Of a DNA stretch of 64,000 nt, positions 17,440 to 28,354 are shown in pieces (position 1 is the stretch's first letter; each line of letters begins with the position of its first letter). The DNA comes from Saccharothrix sp. ALI-22-I (GTDB lineage: Bacteria > Actinomycetota > Actinomycetes > Mycobacteriales > Pseudonocardiaceae), in assembly GCF_001984175.1 (NCBI RefSeq), contig NZ_MTQP01000064.1, forward strand, positions 62,001 to 126,000. Direction: 5' to 3'. The position numbers were made by a program, and so were the translations under genes. The notes beneath the pieces were generated by a model. That model was not told the origin of the DNA and did not search any database. It saw nothing but the letters and a program-made list of their open reading frames with translations.

Positions 17440-18395
17440 TGCAGCTCCTCATCTGCCGAGGTGACGTGCGGGACCTGCGTCACGCCCAGTCGCCCGGCTT
17501 GGAAGTCCTCGATGGCTTGCAGGATCTCGGCGCGCGTGTTCATCACGAACGGCCCGTAGCGCGCGACGGGCTCGTTGAGCGGGAGTCCGCCCAGGATCAG
17601 GACGTCCCAGGTCGTGTCGGCCTGCATGGTGAGCGCTTGGCCCCGGTCGAACACGGCCAGGTGGCCTTCTTCGAGCGGGCGGTGCTCCGTGCCAACCGTG
17701 CCGCGGCCGGACAACACGTAGACCATCGCGTTGAAGTCCTCCGGCCAGGGCAGGGTCAGGCGGGCGTGCGGGCTGAGCGTGGCGTGCAGGTAGGTGATCG
17801 GGGTGTAGGTCATGCCCGGGCCGCGGTAGCCCGCCACGTCACCGGCGATGACGCGGACCAGCGCGCCGCCGTCGTCGCTGGACAGCAGCCTGGTGTCGCC
17901 CGCCGCGATGTCCTGGTAGCGGGGTGGCGCCCACTTGTCGGCCTTCGGCAGGTTGACCCACAGCTGCACGCCGTGCAGCAGACCGCCCTTGGCCACCAGG
18001 TCCTGCGACGGCAGTTCGGAGTGCAGGACGCCCGAGCCCGCCGTCATCCACTGCGTGCCGCCGTCGGTGATCAGCCCGCCGCCGCCGGCCGAGTCCTGGT
18101 GCTCGAACGCGCCGTCGATCAGGTAGGTGACGGTCTCGAAACCGCGGTGCGGGTGCCACGGCGCGCCCTTCGCCTCACCGGGGCCGTACTCGACGGCACC
18201 CATGTGGTCCAGGAGCAGGAACGGGTCCGCGAGGGCGAGGTCGACGCCCGGGAAGGGGCGGCGGACCTGGAAGCCTTCACCTTCGAGGAACCGACGCGCC
18301 TGCACGACCCGCTGCACCTTGCGCCACGCCGTGGTGGTTTCGGGCAGGTCGGGGAAGCGCGGGAGGGCGAGGGTGTCGGCGGTGACGGCGGGCAT
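17436..18395 (-). CDS. Pirin family protein
   Basis: Bicupin protein of 319 aa with the pirin signature. The N-terminal cupin has the metal-binding set HPHRGFET followed by a later Gln/Glu and His (HSELP), and a pirin C-terminal domain covers about residues 175-300. Pirins bind a single Fe; several act as quercetin 2,3-dioxygenases or redox-sensitive cofactors. The ATG at 18395 has an AGGAGG RBS. The gene leads a two-gene operon with the TPR gene. The upstream region contains the 22-bp tandem repeats, which separate it from the nitrogen block. Confidence 0.85.
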   Translation of the reverse strand: MPAVTADTLALPRFPDLPETTTAWRKVQRVVQARRFLEGEGFQVRRPFPGVDLALADPFLLLDHMGAVEYGPGEAKGAPWHPHRGFETVTYLIDGAFEHQDSAGGGGLITDGGTQWMTAGSGVLHSELPSQDLVAKGGLLHGVQLWVNLPKADKWAPPRYQDIAAGDTRLLSSDDGGALVRVIAGDVAGYRGPGMTYTPITYLHATLSPHARLTLPWPEDFNAMVYVLSGRGTVGTEHRPLEEGHLAVFDRGQALTMQADTTWDVLILGGLPLNEPVARYGPFVMNTRAEILQAIEDFQAGRLGVTQVPHVTSADEELQ

Positions 18396-18490
18396 GACTG
18401 CCTCCTTCGGCGTGACCGCCAGGGTTCAGCGGTCTCGCTTCCGGCAACCTGGTTGAACCCTCAACTATTCCGTCACGGTCCTGCACGGTC

Positions 18491-18622
18491 TGAGCGTTGA
18501 ACTCAGGGGTCCTGAACGTACGACTCACGCGTTCTGAACGTTGGACTCACGCGTTCTGAACGTTGGACACGCGCGTTCTGGGGGTTGGACACGCGCGTTC
18601 TCAAGGTTGGACACGCGGGGTG
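18491..18622 (+). repeat. Six tandem 22-bp repeat units
   Basis: Six head-to-tail units of exactly 22 nt start at 18491, 18513, 18535, 18557, 18579 and 18601. The common pattern begins TGAACGTTGGAC and ends ACGCGTTC, and the units become more divergent at both ends. The array lies between the pirin start and the chelatase gene stop. Related units occur inside adnB at 9542-9607. It is not a CRISPR: there are no spacers. Confidence 0.85.
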
Positions 18623-18635
18623 GGGAGGGTGGGGG

Positions 18636-19301
18636 TTAGGCGACGTCTTGGAAGCAGCGGGCTTCGTAGTAGCGGAGGAGGACGGCTTCGACTACGCGTA
18701 GGTGGGCGCCGATGGGGGCGGCTACTACGGCGGCGCCGGAGGCGGCTACGGCCTGGTGGAAGAGGCCGGGGGCGAGGAGCCAGGAGGCTACGGCCACGCG
18801 GCCGGAGGCCTGGGCTACGACGTCGGAGATGTGGGGTACGGCGGTGGCGGCGTAGCCGATGGTGACGGGGCCTACGCGGCGGGAGAGGGCGGTGGCGACG
18901 GCGCGGACGTCGGCCAGGGCGCGGGTGTCGGAGGAGCCGGCGGCGGCCAGGACGACCGAGTCGCCGGAACGCCAGCCGGCTTCGGTCAGGCGGGCCAGGA
19001 GGGCCGGGAGGAGGGCGGGGCCGATGGGGTCGGTGATGATGGCGTCCGGGTGGCCGGAGGCTTCGACCTGCGCGGGGATGTCGACGCGGACGTGGTAGCC
19101 GGCCGCGAGGAAGGCGGGGACTACTACGGCTGGGCCGGAGATCGTCTTCAGGACCGAGGTGACGTCGGGTTGGCGCACGTCGGCGTAGGCGACTCGCACG
19201 GGCACGCCGCCGAGGCGGGCGCGTACGAGCGCGGCGATTTCTTCGATCACGACCGCCCCAGCGGGGGCACGGGTGCCGTGAGCGACGAGAACCAGTGTCA
19301 T
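18636..19301 (-). CDS. CbiX/SirB-type sirohydrochlorin chelatase-like protein
   Basis: Cobalt/ferro-chelatase-fold protein of 221 aa with two repeated halves, each starting in a beta strand. The opening TLVLVAHGTR carries the metal-binding His, and AAGYHVRVDIP matches the second His site. In this setting it probably inserts iron into sirohydrochlorin to make the siroheme needed by NirB. It is the last gene of the nirB-nirD-hemD-chelatase set and its ATG overlaps the preceding stop as ATGA. A vitamin B12-directed cobalt chelatase is the alternative; context favours siroheme. Confidence 0.8.
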   Translation of the reverse strand: MTLVLVAHGTRAPAGAVVIEEIAALVRARLGGVPVRVAYADVRQPDVTSVLKTISGPAVVVPAFLAAGYHVRVDIPAQVEASGHPDAIITDPIGPALLPALLARLTEAGWRSGDSVVLAAAGSSDTRALADVRAVATALSRRVGPVTIGYAATAVPHISDVVAQASGRVAVASWLLAPGLFHQAVAASGAAVVAAPIGAHLRVVEAVLLRYYEARCFQDVA

Positions 19302-20413
19302 ACAGCCACTCCGGCGGGGTCCATGGCCAGGCGGTAGCCGCGCTTCACGACCGTCGCGACCATCCGGGGCTCGCCGAGAGCGGAACGGAGGCGGCCGATC
19401 GCGGTTTCCACGGCGTGCTCCTCGCCGCCGCTGGGCAGGGCCGCCAACAGGTCACGGCGGGACACCACCCGGCCGCGGGCGGCGGCCAGCACGCGCAGCA
19501 CGGCCATCGGGGCGGGTGGGACGGGCCGCAGCTCGCCGTCCACCACGACGGCCTGGCCGCGCAGTTCGATGTCACGGGCGGCGATCCGGAGCCGCGTCGC
19601 CCGGGCGGGCAGTTCGAGGGTCAGCTCACGGGCCAGCGCGCCGATCCGGGCCCGCGCGGGCTGGACGACCGGAATCCCGGCCGCCACCAGCGGTCCGGCG
19701 GTGATCGAGCCGACGCCGACCACCAGCACGTCGTGCCGCAGCACCGAGATGAGCTCCGGCAGCTTGCCCATGGCACCCGCGACACGCAGCACGGAGGCCG
19801 CGGCGGGGGCGCTGGTGAACGTCATCGCGTCCACCTGGCCCGCCAGCACGGCCTCCAGCAAGCGCTCCAACGGCGCCGGGTCGGACGGGCCGGTCCACCG
19901 GTAGACGGGCACCGACACGACATCGGCACCCGCCGCACGCAGCGCCGACGTGAACTCCGGCAGCGGTTCCCCGTGCAGCTGCACGGCGATCCGCTGACCG
20001 GACACACCCGACCGCAGCAGGTGGTCCAGCAACTCCGCGTTGCTCTCCCCCTCCGGCGACCACGCCTCGACCAGTCCGGCGGCACGCACCGCGCCCCGGG
20101 CCTTCGGTCCGCGCGCCAGCACCTGCGCCCCGGACAGCCGGGACAGCAGCCGGGCGCCCAGACCCCAGCCCTCGGCGGCCTCGACCCAGCCGCGGAAGCC
20201 GATGCCGGTGGTCGCCACCACGACGTCCACCGGTTCCTCCACCACGGTCCGGGTCGCGGCCAGCAGCTCCGCGTCGTCGGGCAGCGGCACGATCCGGATG
20301 GCGGGACCGTGCAGCACGGCCGCGCCCTTGCGTTCCAACAAAGCGGACAGCTCGTCGGCCCGCCGGGCGGCGGTCACACCGACCGTGTACCCGGCCAGCG
20401 GGGCGGCGTTCAC
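19298..20413 (-). CDS. Uroporphyrinogen-III synthase fused to a winged-helix domain
   Basis: Fusion protein of 371 aa. Residues 1 to about 255 are a HemD-type uroporphyrinogen-III synthase, the tetrapyrrole branch-point enzyme. Residues about 275-371 form an OmpR-type winged-helix DNA-binding domain (SRRDLLAALPSGGEEHAVETAIGRLR is representative in part) ending in VATVVKRGYRLAM. The GTG start at 20413 overlaps the nirD stop as GTGA. From memory Rv0260c has the same architecture and also lies near nitrogen-assimilation genes. The fusion suggests that a siroheme precursor step or its ligand directly informs transcription, but which promoter it binds is unknown. Confidence 0.85.
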   Translation of the reverse strand: MNAAPLAGYTVGVTAARRADELSALLERKGAAVLHGPAIRIVPLPDDAELLAATRTVVEEPVDVVVATTGIGFRGWVEAAEGWGLGARLLSRLSGAQVLARGPKARGAVRAAGLVEAWSPEGESNAELLDHLLRSGVSGQRIAVQLHGEPLPEFTSALRAAGADVVSVPVYRWTGPSDPAPLERLLEAVLAGQVDAMTFTSAPAAASVLRVAGAMGKLPELISVLRHDVLVVGVGSITAGPLVAAGIPVVQPARARIGALARELTLELPARATRLRIAARDIELRGQAVVVDGELRPVPPAPMAVLRVLAAARGRVVSRRDLLAALPSGGEEHAVETAIGRLRSALGEPRMVATVVKRGYRLAMDPAGVAV

Positions 20414-20730
20414 GGCGACCCGACCTGGATGACACCGTCGGTCACGACCACCGGGTGCACCGGCACCCCGGTCGAGGGGTCGTCCAGGCACTTGCCGGTG
20501 GTCAGCTCGAACGCCTGCTTGTAGACCGGCGACACGACCACGGGCACGCCGCCCCGGTCGCCGACTATCCCGCGCGACAGCACCGCCGCCCCGCTGAACG
20601 GATCGATGTTGCCCAACGCGTGCACCGTCCCCGCGGAGGTGAGGAACACCGCCACCTGGGACCCGTCGGGAAGCAGGGCGGCAACCCCGCGGTCGGGCTG
20701 GAGGGCGCTCAACTCGCACACAGGTGTCAT
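20410..20730 (-). CDS. nirD: Nitrite reductase small subunit NirD
   Basis: Rieske-like small subunit of NADH-dependent assimilatory nitrite reductase, 106 aa. The fold begins VCELSALQPDRG and contains the loop VVSPVYKQAFELTTGKC. The Cys/His cluster ligands of true Rieske proteins are largely missing, as is usual in NirD. It is coupled on both sides: its ATG overlaps the nirB stop (20727-20730) and its stop overlaps the hemD fusion start. Confidence 0.9.
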   Translation of the reverse strand: MTPVCELSALQPDRGVAALLPDGSQVAVFLTSAGTVHALGNIDPFSGAAVLSRGIVGDRGGVPVVVSPVYKQAFELTTGKCLDDPSTGVPVHPVVVTDGVIQVGSP

Positions 20731-23219
20731 CGGGAAACCTCCGGAACCCCTAGCAAAACCGGCACATTCTGGCCGCGCTCTTCGCGGAACGAGATCGTCG
20801 GGTCGGGCGTGCCGGGAGCGTTGACGAACGAGGTGAACCGGGCCAGCTTCTCCGGGTCCTCCAGCACGCCACGCCACTCGTCGGCGTAGTTGTCCACGTG
20901 CTTGGCCATCGCGGCCTCCAGGTCGGCGCAGATGCCGAGGCTGTCGTCCACGATGACCGAACGCAGGTGGTCCAACCCGCCCTCCATCGACTCGATCCAG
21001 GTCGAGGTGCGCTGCAACCGGTCCGCCGTGCGGATGTAGAACATCAGGAACCGGTCGATCAGCTTGATCAGCGTCTCGGTGTCCACATCGGACGCGATGA
21101 GTTCCGCGTGCCGGGGCGTGAAGCCGCCGTTGCCGCCGACGTAGAGGTTCCAACCGTTCTCGGTCGCGATGACCCCGAAGTCCTTGCCCCGCGCCTCGGC
21201 GCACTCGCGCGCGCAGCCGGACACGGCGGACTTGAGCTTGTGCGGCGACCGCAGGCCGCGGTAGCGCAGTTCCAGTTCGATGGCCAGCGACACCGAGTCC
21301 TGCACGCCGAACCGGCACCACGTGGTGCCGACGCACGACTTCACCGTGCGCAGCGCCTTGCCGTACGCGTGCCCGGATTCGAAGCCCGCGTCCACCAGCC
21401 GCGCCCAGATCTGCGGCAGCTGGTCCACGGTAGCGCCGAACAGGTCGATCCGCTGGCCGCCGGTGATCTTGGTGTAGAGGCCGAAGTCGCGGGCCACCTC
21501 GCCGATGACGATCAGCTTCTCCGGCGTGATCTCGCCGCCGGGGATGCGCGGCACGACCGAGTAGGTGCCGTTGCGCTGGATGTTGGCCAGGAAGTGGTCG
21601 TTGGTGTCCTGCAACGCGGCCTGCTCGCCGCCCAGGACGTGACCGTTGTCCAGCGAAGCCAGGATCGACGCGACGGCAGGCTTGCACAGGTCGCAGCCGC
21701 GGCCGCGGCCGTGCTTGCCGATCAGCTCGGAGAACGTGGTGACGCCGGTGGAGCGGGCGATCTCGAACAGGTCGGCGCGCGAGTGGTCGAAGTGCTCGCA
21801 CAGCGCGCGGGACTGCTCGACGCCGCACTCGGACAGCAGCTTCTTCAGCATCGGCACGCACGAGCCGCAGCCGGTGCCCGCCTTGGTGCAGGCCTTGATG
21901 CCCGGCACGTCCACGGCTTCGCCGGAGTTGACCACGTCCACGATCTGCTGCTTGGTGACCGCGTGGCAGGAGCAGACCTGCGCGTCGTGCGGCAACGTCA
22001 GCTCGGGGCCGCCGCCCGCCGGGCCGATCAGCGCCACCGGGTCGCCCGGCACGGGCCGACCGACCAGCGGCCGCAGCAGCGGGTACTTGGACGCGTCGCC
22101 GACGAGGATGCCGCCGAGCAGCGTCTTGGCGTCGTCGGACACGACGACCTTGGCGTACGTGCCCGCCACGGCGTCGTTGACCACGACCTCCAGCGCGCCC
22201 TCTTCCTTGGCGTGCGCGTCACCGAAGGAGGCGACGTCGACGCCGAGGAGCTTGAGCTTGGTGGACATGTCGGCTCCGGGGAACTCCGCTTCACCGCCGA
22301 GCAGGCGGTCGGCCACCACTTCGGCCATGGAGTACCCCGGGGCGACGAGTCCGTACACCATGCCGTCCAGATTGGCGCATTCGCCGATGGCGTAGATGTT
22401 CTCGTCGGACGTGCGGCAGGCCTGGTCGACCACGATGCCGCCGCGCTCGCCGACCTTCAGGCCGAAGGAGCGGGCGAGCTCGTCACGCGGCCGGATGCCC
22501 GCGGAGAACACGACGACGTCCAAGTCCAGCTCGACACCGTTGGACAGCTTGGCGATGAGCCGGTCGCCGTCCTTCTCGATGGAGGACGCGGACGTGCCCG
22601 TGTGGATGGTCAGGTCGAGCTTCTCCACGAGCCGCTTGAGCAGCCCGGCGCCGCCCTCGTCGACCTGGAGCGGCATCAGGCGCGGTCCGAGTTCGACCAC
22701 GTGCGGCGAGATGCCCATGCCGCGCAGCGCGTTCGCCGCCTCCAGCCCGAGCAGACCGCCGCCGAGCACCATGCCGGCGTGCCGGCCGCTGCTGTGCGCG
22801 GCCTCCACGGTGGCGCGGATGCCGTCCAGGTCCTCGATGGTCCGGTAGACGTGGCAGCCGGGCAGGTCACGGCCCGGCACCGGCGGTACGAACGGGATCG
22901 AGCCGGTGGCCAGGACCAGGGCGTCGTAGGGCTGCACCCGACCGGCGGTGGTGCGCACGACCTTGTCGTCCCGGTCGATGTGCACCACCTGGTCGTTCAG
23001 GTGCAGTTCCACGGCGTCGTCGTCGTGCGGCGCGAGGCTCAGCGAGTTCGCGTCCCAGTTGTCCACATAGGACGACAGCGCGACGCGGTCGTAGGCGGGG
23101 CGGGTCTCCTCGGCAACCACGCCGACCCGCCACTGGTCGGTGACGTCCTTCTCGCGGAGAGCCTCCACGAGCCGGTGTCCGACCATGCCGTGACCGACGA
23201 TTACCAGCGTTCGCGTCAT
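20727..23219 (-). CDS. nirB: Assimilatory nitrite reductase large subunit NirB
   Basis: NAD(P)H-dependent siroheme nitrite reductase of 830 aa, reducing nitrite to ammonium in the cytosol. Domains in order: FAD/NAD(P)H pyridine-nucleotide oxidoreductase (1 to about 380, opening TLVIVGHGMVGHRL), BFD-type 2Fe-2S domain (CSCHAV, then CTKAGTGCGSC), a second Cys pair (GCDLCKP), then the ferredoxin-like and siroheme/4Fe-4S domains. The siroheme site shows CVGTTWCRFG and SGCARECAEARG. ATG at 23219 is chosen over 23255 because FAD-binding sequence begins at once and a GAAGGGA-type RBS precedes it. A GlnR-like box lies about 70-80 nt upstream. Confidence 0.95.
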   Translation of the reverse strand: MTRTLVIVGHGMVGHRLVEALREKDVTDQWRVGVVAEETRPAYDRVALSSYVDNWDANSLSLAPHDDDAVELHLNDQVVHIDRDDKVVRTTAGRVQPYDALVLATGSIPFVPPVPGRDLPGCHVYRTIEDLDGIRATVEAAHSSGRHAGMVLGGGLLGLEAANALRGMGISPHVVELGPRLMPLQVDEGGAGLLKRLVEKLDLTIHTGTSASSIEKDGDRLIAKLSNGVELDLDVVVFSAGIRPRDELARSFGLKVGERGGIVVDQACRTSDENIYAIGECANLDGMVYGLVAPGYSMAEVVADRLLGGEAEFPGADMSTKLKLLGVDVASFGDAHAKEEGALEVVVNDAVAGTYAKVVVSDDAKTLLGGILVGDASKYPLLRPLVGRPVPGDPVALIGPAGGGPELTLPHDAQVCSCHAVTKQQIVDVVNSGEAVDVPGIKACTKAGTGCGSCVPMLKKLLSECGVEQSRALCEHFDHSRADLFEIARSTGVTTFSELIGKHGRGRGCDLCKPAVASILASLDNGHVLGGEQAALQDTNDHFLANIQRNGTYSVVPRIPGGEITPEKLIVIGEVARDFGLYTKITGGQRIDLFGATVDQLPQIWARLVDAGFESGHAYGKALRTVKSCVGTTWCRFGVQDSVSLAIELELRYRGLRSPHKLKSAVSGCARECAEARGKDFGVIATENGWNLYVGGNGGFTPRHAELIASDVDTETLIKLIDRFLMFYIRTADRLQRTSTWIESMEGGLDHLRSVIVDDSLGICADLEAAMAKHVDNYADEWRGVLEDPEKLARFTSFVNAPGTPDPTISFREERGQNVPVLLGVPEVSR

Positions 23220-23285
23220 GGGACCAATCCCTTCTTCTGCCCGGTCAATGCTCACCGGACACCGTGTCGTGCACAGGTCGCGAAT

Positions 23286-23301
23286 GTTTCGCAGGCGTTA
23301 A
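23286..23301 (-). promoter_or_regulatory. GlnR-like operator upstream of nirB
   Basis: Read on the minus strand this is TTAAC-gcctgc-GAAAC, matching the actinobacterial GlnR a-site/b-site pair (GTNAC-N6-GAAAC) at all but the first base, with the correct 6-nt spacing. It lies 67-82 nt upstream of the nirB ATG. GlnR control of nirBD is established in streptomycetes and mycobacteria; here it is inferred from the motif. Confidence 0.6.
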
Positions 23302-23337
23302 AGCAGCCTCACGCCGCACTTCAGAGCGTTGTGTGCG

Positions 23338-24690
23338 TCACACACCGGCATACGCGAGGCTCGGCACCCGCGCGAACACCCGGCGGCGCATGTAGAACCA
23401 CCACGTCGTGGCCACGCACAGGCCGTAGAAAACGAGGAACGCGGTCAGCGCCGGCGCCAGCGTCTTGCTGCCCTCCAGCGAGAACTTGAACACCAGGTTC
23501 ACCAGCACGCCGCCGAACGCCCCGATCGCACCCGCGATGCCGACCACCGCGGCGGCCTGCCGCTTGGCCGACTTCAGGTCGTCACTCTGGGTGGCGAAGA
23601 TCGCCGGGATCATCCGGTAGGTGGAGCCGTTGCCGATGCCGGCCAGCACGAACAGCCCGATGAACGAGCCGAAGAACAGCGGGAAGCTGCGGATGTCGAT
23701 GCTGACCAGCAGGCCGCTCGTGCCGATCCCGAGGCCGACGAACGTCATCAGGGTGATCCGCGCGCCGCCGAACCGGTCCGAGAGCCACCCGCCGAACGGC
23801 CTGCTCACCGAGCCGATGAGGGCGCCGAGGAAGGCCAGCCCGACGAAGCTCTTGTAGTCCACGAAGCTCAGCTTGATCAGCGACGGGAACGCGAACGAGA
23901 ACCCGATGAACGAGCCGAACGTGCCGATGTAGAGGAACGACATCACCCACGTGTGCTTGTTCGACATCGCCTTCTTGTAGGACGTGCCGTCCGGCTTGGC
24001 CTGAGTGAGGCTGTCCATGAAGAACCACGCGCACGCGGTGGCGACCACGATGAACGGCATCCAGAACAGCGCCGCGTAGGCCAGGTTCACGCCGGTGCCG
24101 AGGGCGATCACGATCGGCACGACCAGCTGCACCATCGCCACGCCGAGGTTGCCGCCCGCCGCGTTGAGGCCGAGCGCCAGGCCCTTCTTGCCCTCCGGGT
24201 AGAAGAACGAGATGTTCGCCATGGAGGACGAGAAGTTGCCGCCGCCGAAGCCCATCGCGGCCGACGTGAGCAGGAAGAACCAGTACGGCGTGGTGGGGTT
24301 GGTCACCGCGACGACCAGCATCACGCAGGGGATCAGCAGCAGGCCCGCGCTGATCGTGGTCCACGCCCGACCACCGAACTTCGGCACCGCGAACGTGTAG
24401 GGGATGCGCAGCACCGCGCCGACCAGGTTCGGCACGATCAGCAGCCAGAACGTCTGACCGACGGTGAAGCTGAAGCCCACCGAGCCGAGGCTGACGACCA
24501 CGATGCTCATCAGGCTCCACACGGTGAAGCCCAGGTTCTCCGCGAGGATCGAGAAGATCAGGTTCTTGCGAGCCACCTTCTTGCCGGTGCTCTCCCAGAA
24601 CTGGGGGTCTTCCGGCTCCCAGTGGTCGATCCACCGGCCGCCGCGCTTCGCCTGCGGTGCAGGGCTTGCAGTGTCCACCATCGTGCTCAT
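23338..24690 (-). CDS. narK: NarK/NasA-type nitrate/nitrite MFS transporter
   Basis: Twelve-helix major facilitator protein of 450 aa. The nitrate signatures characteristic of NNP transporters are seen as GGGNFSSSMANISFFYP and AGGNLGVAMVQ, with the conserved Arg in SVSRPFGGWLSDRFGG. The N-terminus carries a GRWIDHWEPEDPQFWE segment typical of actinobacterial NarK proteins. ATG 24690 has a strong AGGAGG RBS; the longer frame to 24777 has none. It lies between narB/nasC and nirB on the same strand, with its own gap of about 100 nt, so it may have a separate promoter. It imports nitrate or exchanges nitrate for nitrite. Confidence 0.9.
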   Translation of the reverse strand: MSTMVDTASPAPQAKRGGRWIDHWEPEDPQFWESTGKKVARKNLIFSILAENLGFTVWSLMSIVVVSLGSVGFSFTVGQTFWLLIVPNLVGAVLRIPYTFAVPKFGGRAWTTISAGLLLIPCVMLVVAVTNPTTPYWFFLLTSAAMGFGGGNFSSSMANISFFYPEGKKGLALGLNAAGGNLGVAMVQLVVPIVIALGTGVNLAYAALFWMPFIVVATACAWFFMDSLTQAKPDGTSYKKAMSNKHTWVMSFLYIGTFGSFIGFSFAFPSLIKLSFVDYKSFVGLAFLGALIGSVSRPFGGWLSDRFGGARITLMTFVGLGIGTSGLLVSIDIRSFPLFFGSFIGLFVLAGIGNGSTYRMIPAIFATQSDDLKSAKRQAAAVVGIAGAIGAFGGVLVNLVFKFSLEGSKTLAPALTAFLVFYGLCVATTWWFYMRRRVFARVPSLAYAGV

Positions 24691-24789
24691 CGGACCTCCT
24701 GGACCACGTTTCCGTTGCGCAGACCGTAAGAACGGCGGGTTACCTGGATGGGTGCGAGGACGTGTCGCCGACGGCAACTCCCCCGCACA

Positions 24790-26228
24790 TCACACCGACT
24801 GGGGTTGTGAGGCCGCGAGCCAGTCGACGATGCCGCACACGGCGTCCTTGCAACCGCCACAGCCCGTGCTCGCGCGAGTGACCTCCGCGATCGCCGAGAT
24901 CGTGGTCGCGCCCCCGCGCCAGGCGCTGACCAGCTGTCCCTTGCTGACGGTGTTGCACCGGCAGACCACCGCGGACGCGGGCAGGTCGGCCGGACTGGCC
25001 TCGTTCTCGGCCGGCAGCGCGCGCCCCAGCAGCAGCGCGAGCCGGTCGGTGGGTGCGGGCAGGCCGCGGTCGAACAGCTGGGTGATGGCCGCGGCGGCGT
25101 CCGGCGCACCCAGCACGATCGCGCCGGTGACCTTGTCGTCGCGCAGCACGAGCTTGGCGTACCGGCCGCGCGCCGGGTCCTGGAAGCACAGCACCTCGTC
25201 GTCCACCGAGTCGACGCCGACGTGCACGTCGCCCAACGCGGCCAGGTCGACGTCACGCGCCTTGAGCCTGGTCACGACGGTGGTGCCGGCGTAACGGGCG
25301 GCGGGCGCCGCGCCGGTGAGCCGGTCGGCGAGCACGGCGGCCTGCTCCCACGCGGGCTGGACCAGGCCGGACACCGTGCCGACGTGCTGGGCGCAGTCGC
25401 CGATGGCGTGCACCCTGGGGTCGCTGGTGCGCAGCGCGTCGTCGACCAGGATGCCCCGGTCGATCTCGATGCCCGCCTGCTCGGCCAGCCCGGTCTCCGC
25501 GCGCACGCCCGCCGAGACGACGACGAAGTCCGCGGGCACGTGCGTGCCGTCGTTGAGCTCCAGGCCCTCGCCGGGCGTGTACTTGGTGGCCAGCACGCCG
25601 AGCCGGAACTCGATGCCGAGCCCCCGCAACGTCGTGGCCAGCACGCGACCCGCGCCCGCGTCGAGCTGCCGTTCCATCAGGTGCTTGACCGGGTGCACCA
25701 CGGTGACCAGGCAGCCCCTGCCGGCCAGACCGCGGGCGGCCTCCAGGCCGAGCAGCCCGCCGCCGATCACCGCGACCGGCGTGCCCGGTGACGCCTTCTC
25801 CACGATCTGGGCGCAGTCGTCCAGCGAGCGGAACGCCACCACGCCGGGCGCCAGGCCACCGTTGCCGTTGAGCAGGCCGTCGGTCGGCGGCACCCACGAC
25901 CGCGAGCCGGTGGCCAGCACCAACGCGTCGTAGGGCACCTCGGTGTCGTCCACGTGCACGACCCGGCGGGTCCGGTCGATCTTGGTGACGGTGCCGCCCA
26001 GCCGCAGGTCGATGTGGTGCTTGGCGGCCCAGTCCGTGCCGTGCAGGCGCACGGCGTCGGGCGTCAGCGACCCCGCCACCACGCTGGACAGCAGCACCCG
26101 GTTGTACGCGGGGTGCGACTCGTCGCCCAGCACGGTCACCGAGACCCGTTCCGCCTTGGGGTCGCGGCGGCGGATCTCGTCGGCCAGCCGCGCGCCGGCC
26201 ATGCCGTAGCCCACGATGACAACGTTCC

Positions 26229-26232
<4 letters not shown>
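24790..26232 (-). CDS. FAD/BFD electron-transfer subunit of assimilatory nitrate reductase
   Basis: Flavoprotein of 480 aa homologous to the N-terminal half of NirB and to NasB/NasC-type reductases. It has an FAD motif (VVIVGYGMAGARL), an NAD(P)H motif (VAVIGGGLLGLEAARGL) and a C-terminal BFD-like 2Fe-2S domain with CRCNTVS and TGCGGCKDAVCG. It lacks siroheme domains. Its ATG overlaps the narB stop (26229-26232), so the two are made together. The likely role is passing electrons from NAD(P)H to the molybdenum subunit NarB. The alternative start at 26256 would add eight residues of no evident function. Confidence 0.85.
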
Positions 26233-28259
<2,027 letters not shown>

Positions 28260-28266
28260 GTGTCCG

Positions 28267-28272
28267 ACGGTA
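28267..28272 (-). promoter_or_regulatory. -10 box of the narB promoter (leaderless type)
   Basis: TACCGT on the minus strand ends 7 nt before the narB GTG. Upstream, at about 28284-28308, GAAAC, cGTTC and TAACA recur at 11-nt spacing, a weak resemblance to GlnR half-sites that is not good enough to call. Confidence 0.45.
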
Positions 28273-28354
28273 AGAAGGGTCTGTTAACGACAGAACGTGG
28301 AATGTTTCATCCAGGGGAACTTGACTGCTCAGCACGCCTGCACTGAGGGTGAGG

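Noticed and set aside
20898-23489. 863-codon plus-strand ORF opposite nirB
   Set aside because: Same reason: low-complexity His/Asp/Arg-rich translation, while the minus strand is unmistakably NirB.
24711-24745. GlnR box upstream of narK
   Set aside because: GTAAG, GGTTAC and GGAAAC-like pieces occur, but none has the 6-nt a-site/b-site spacing.
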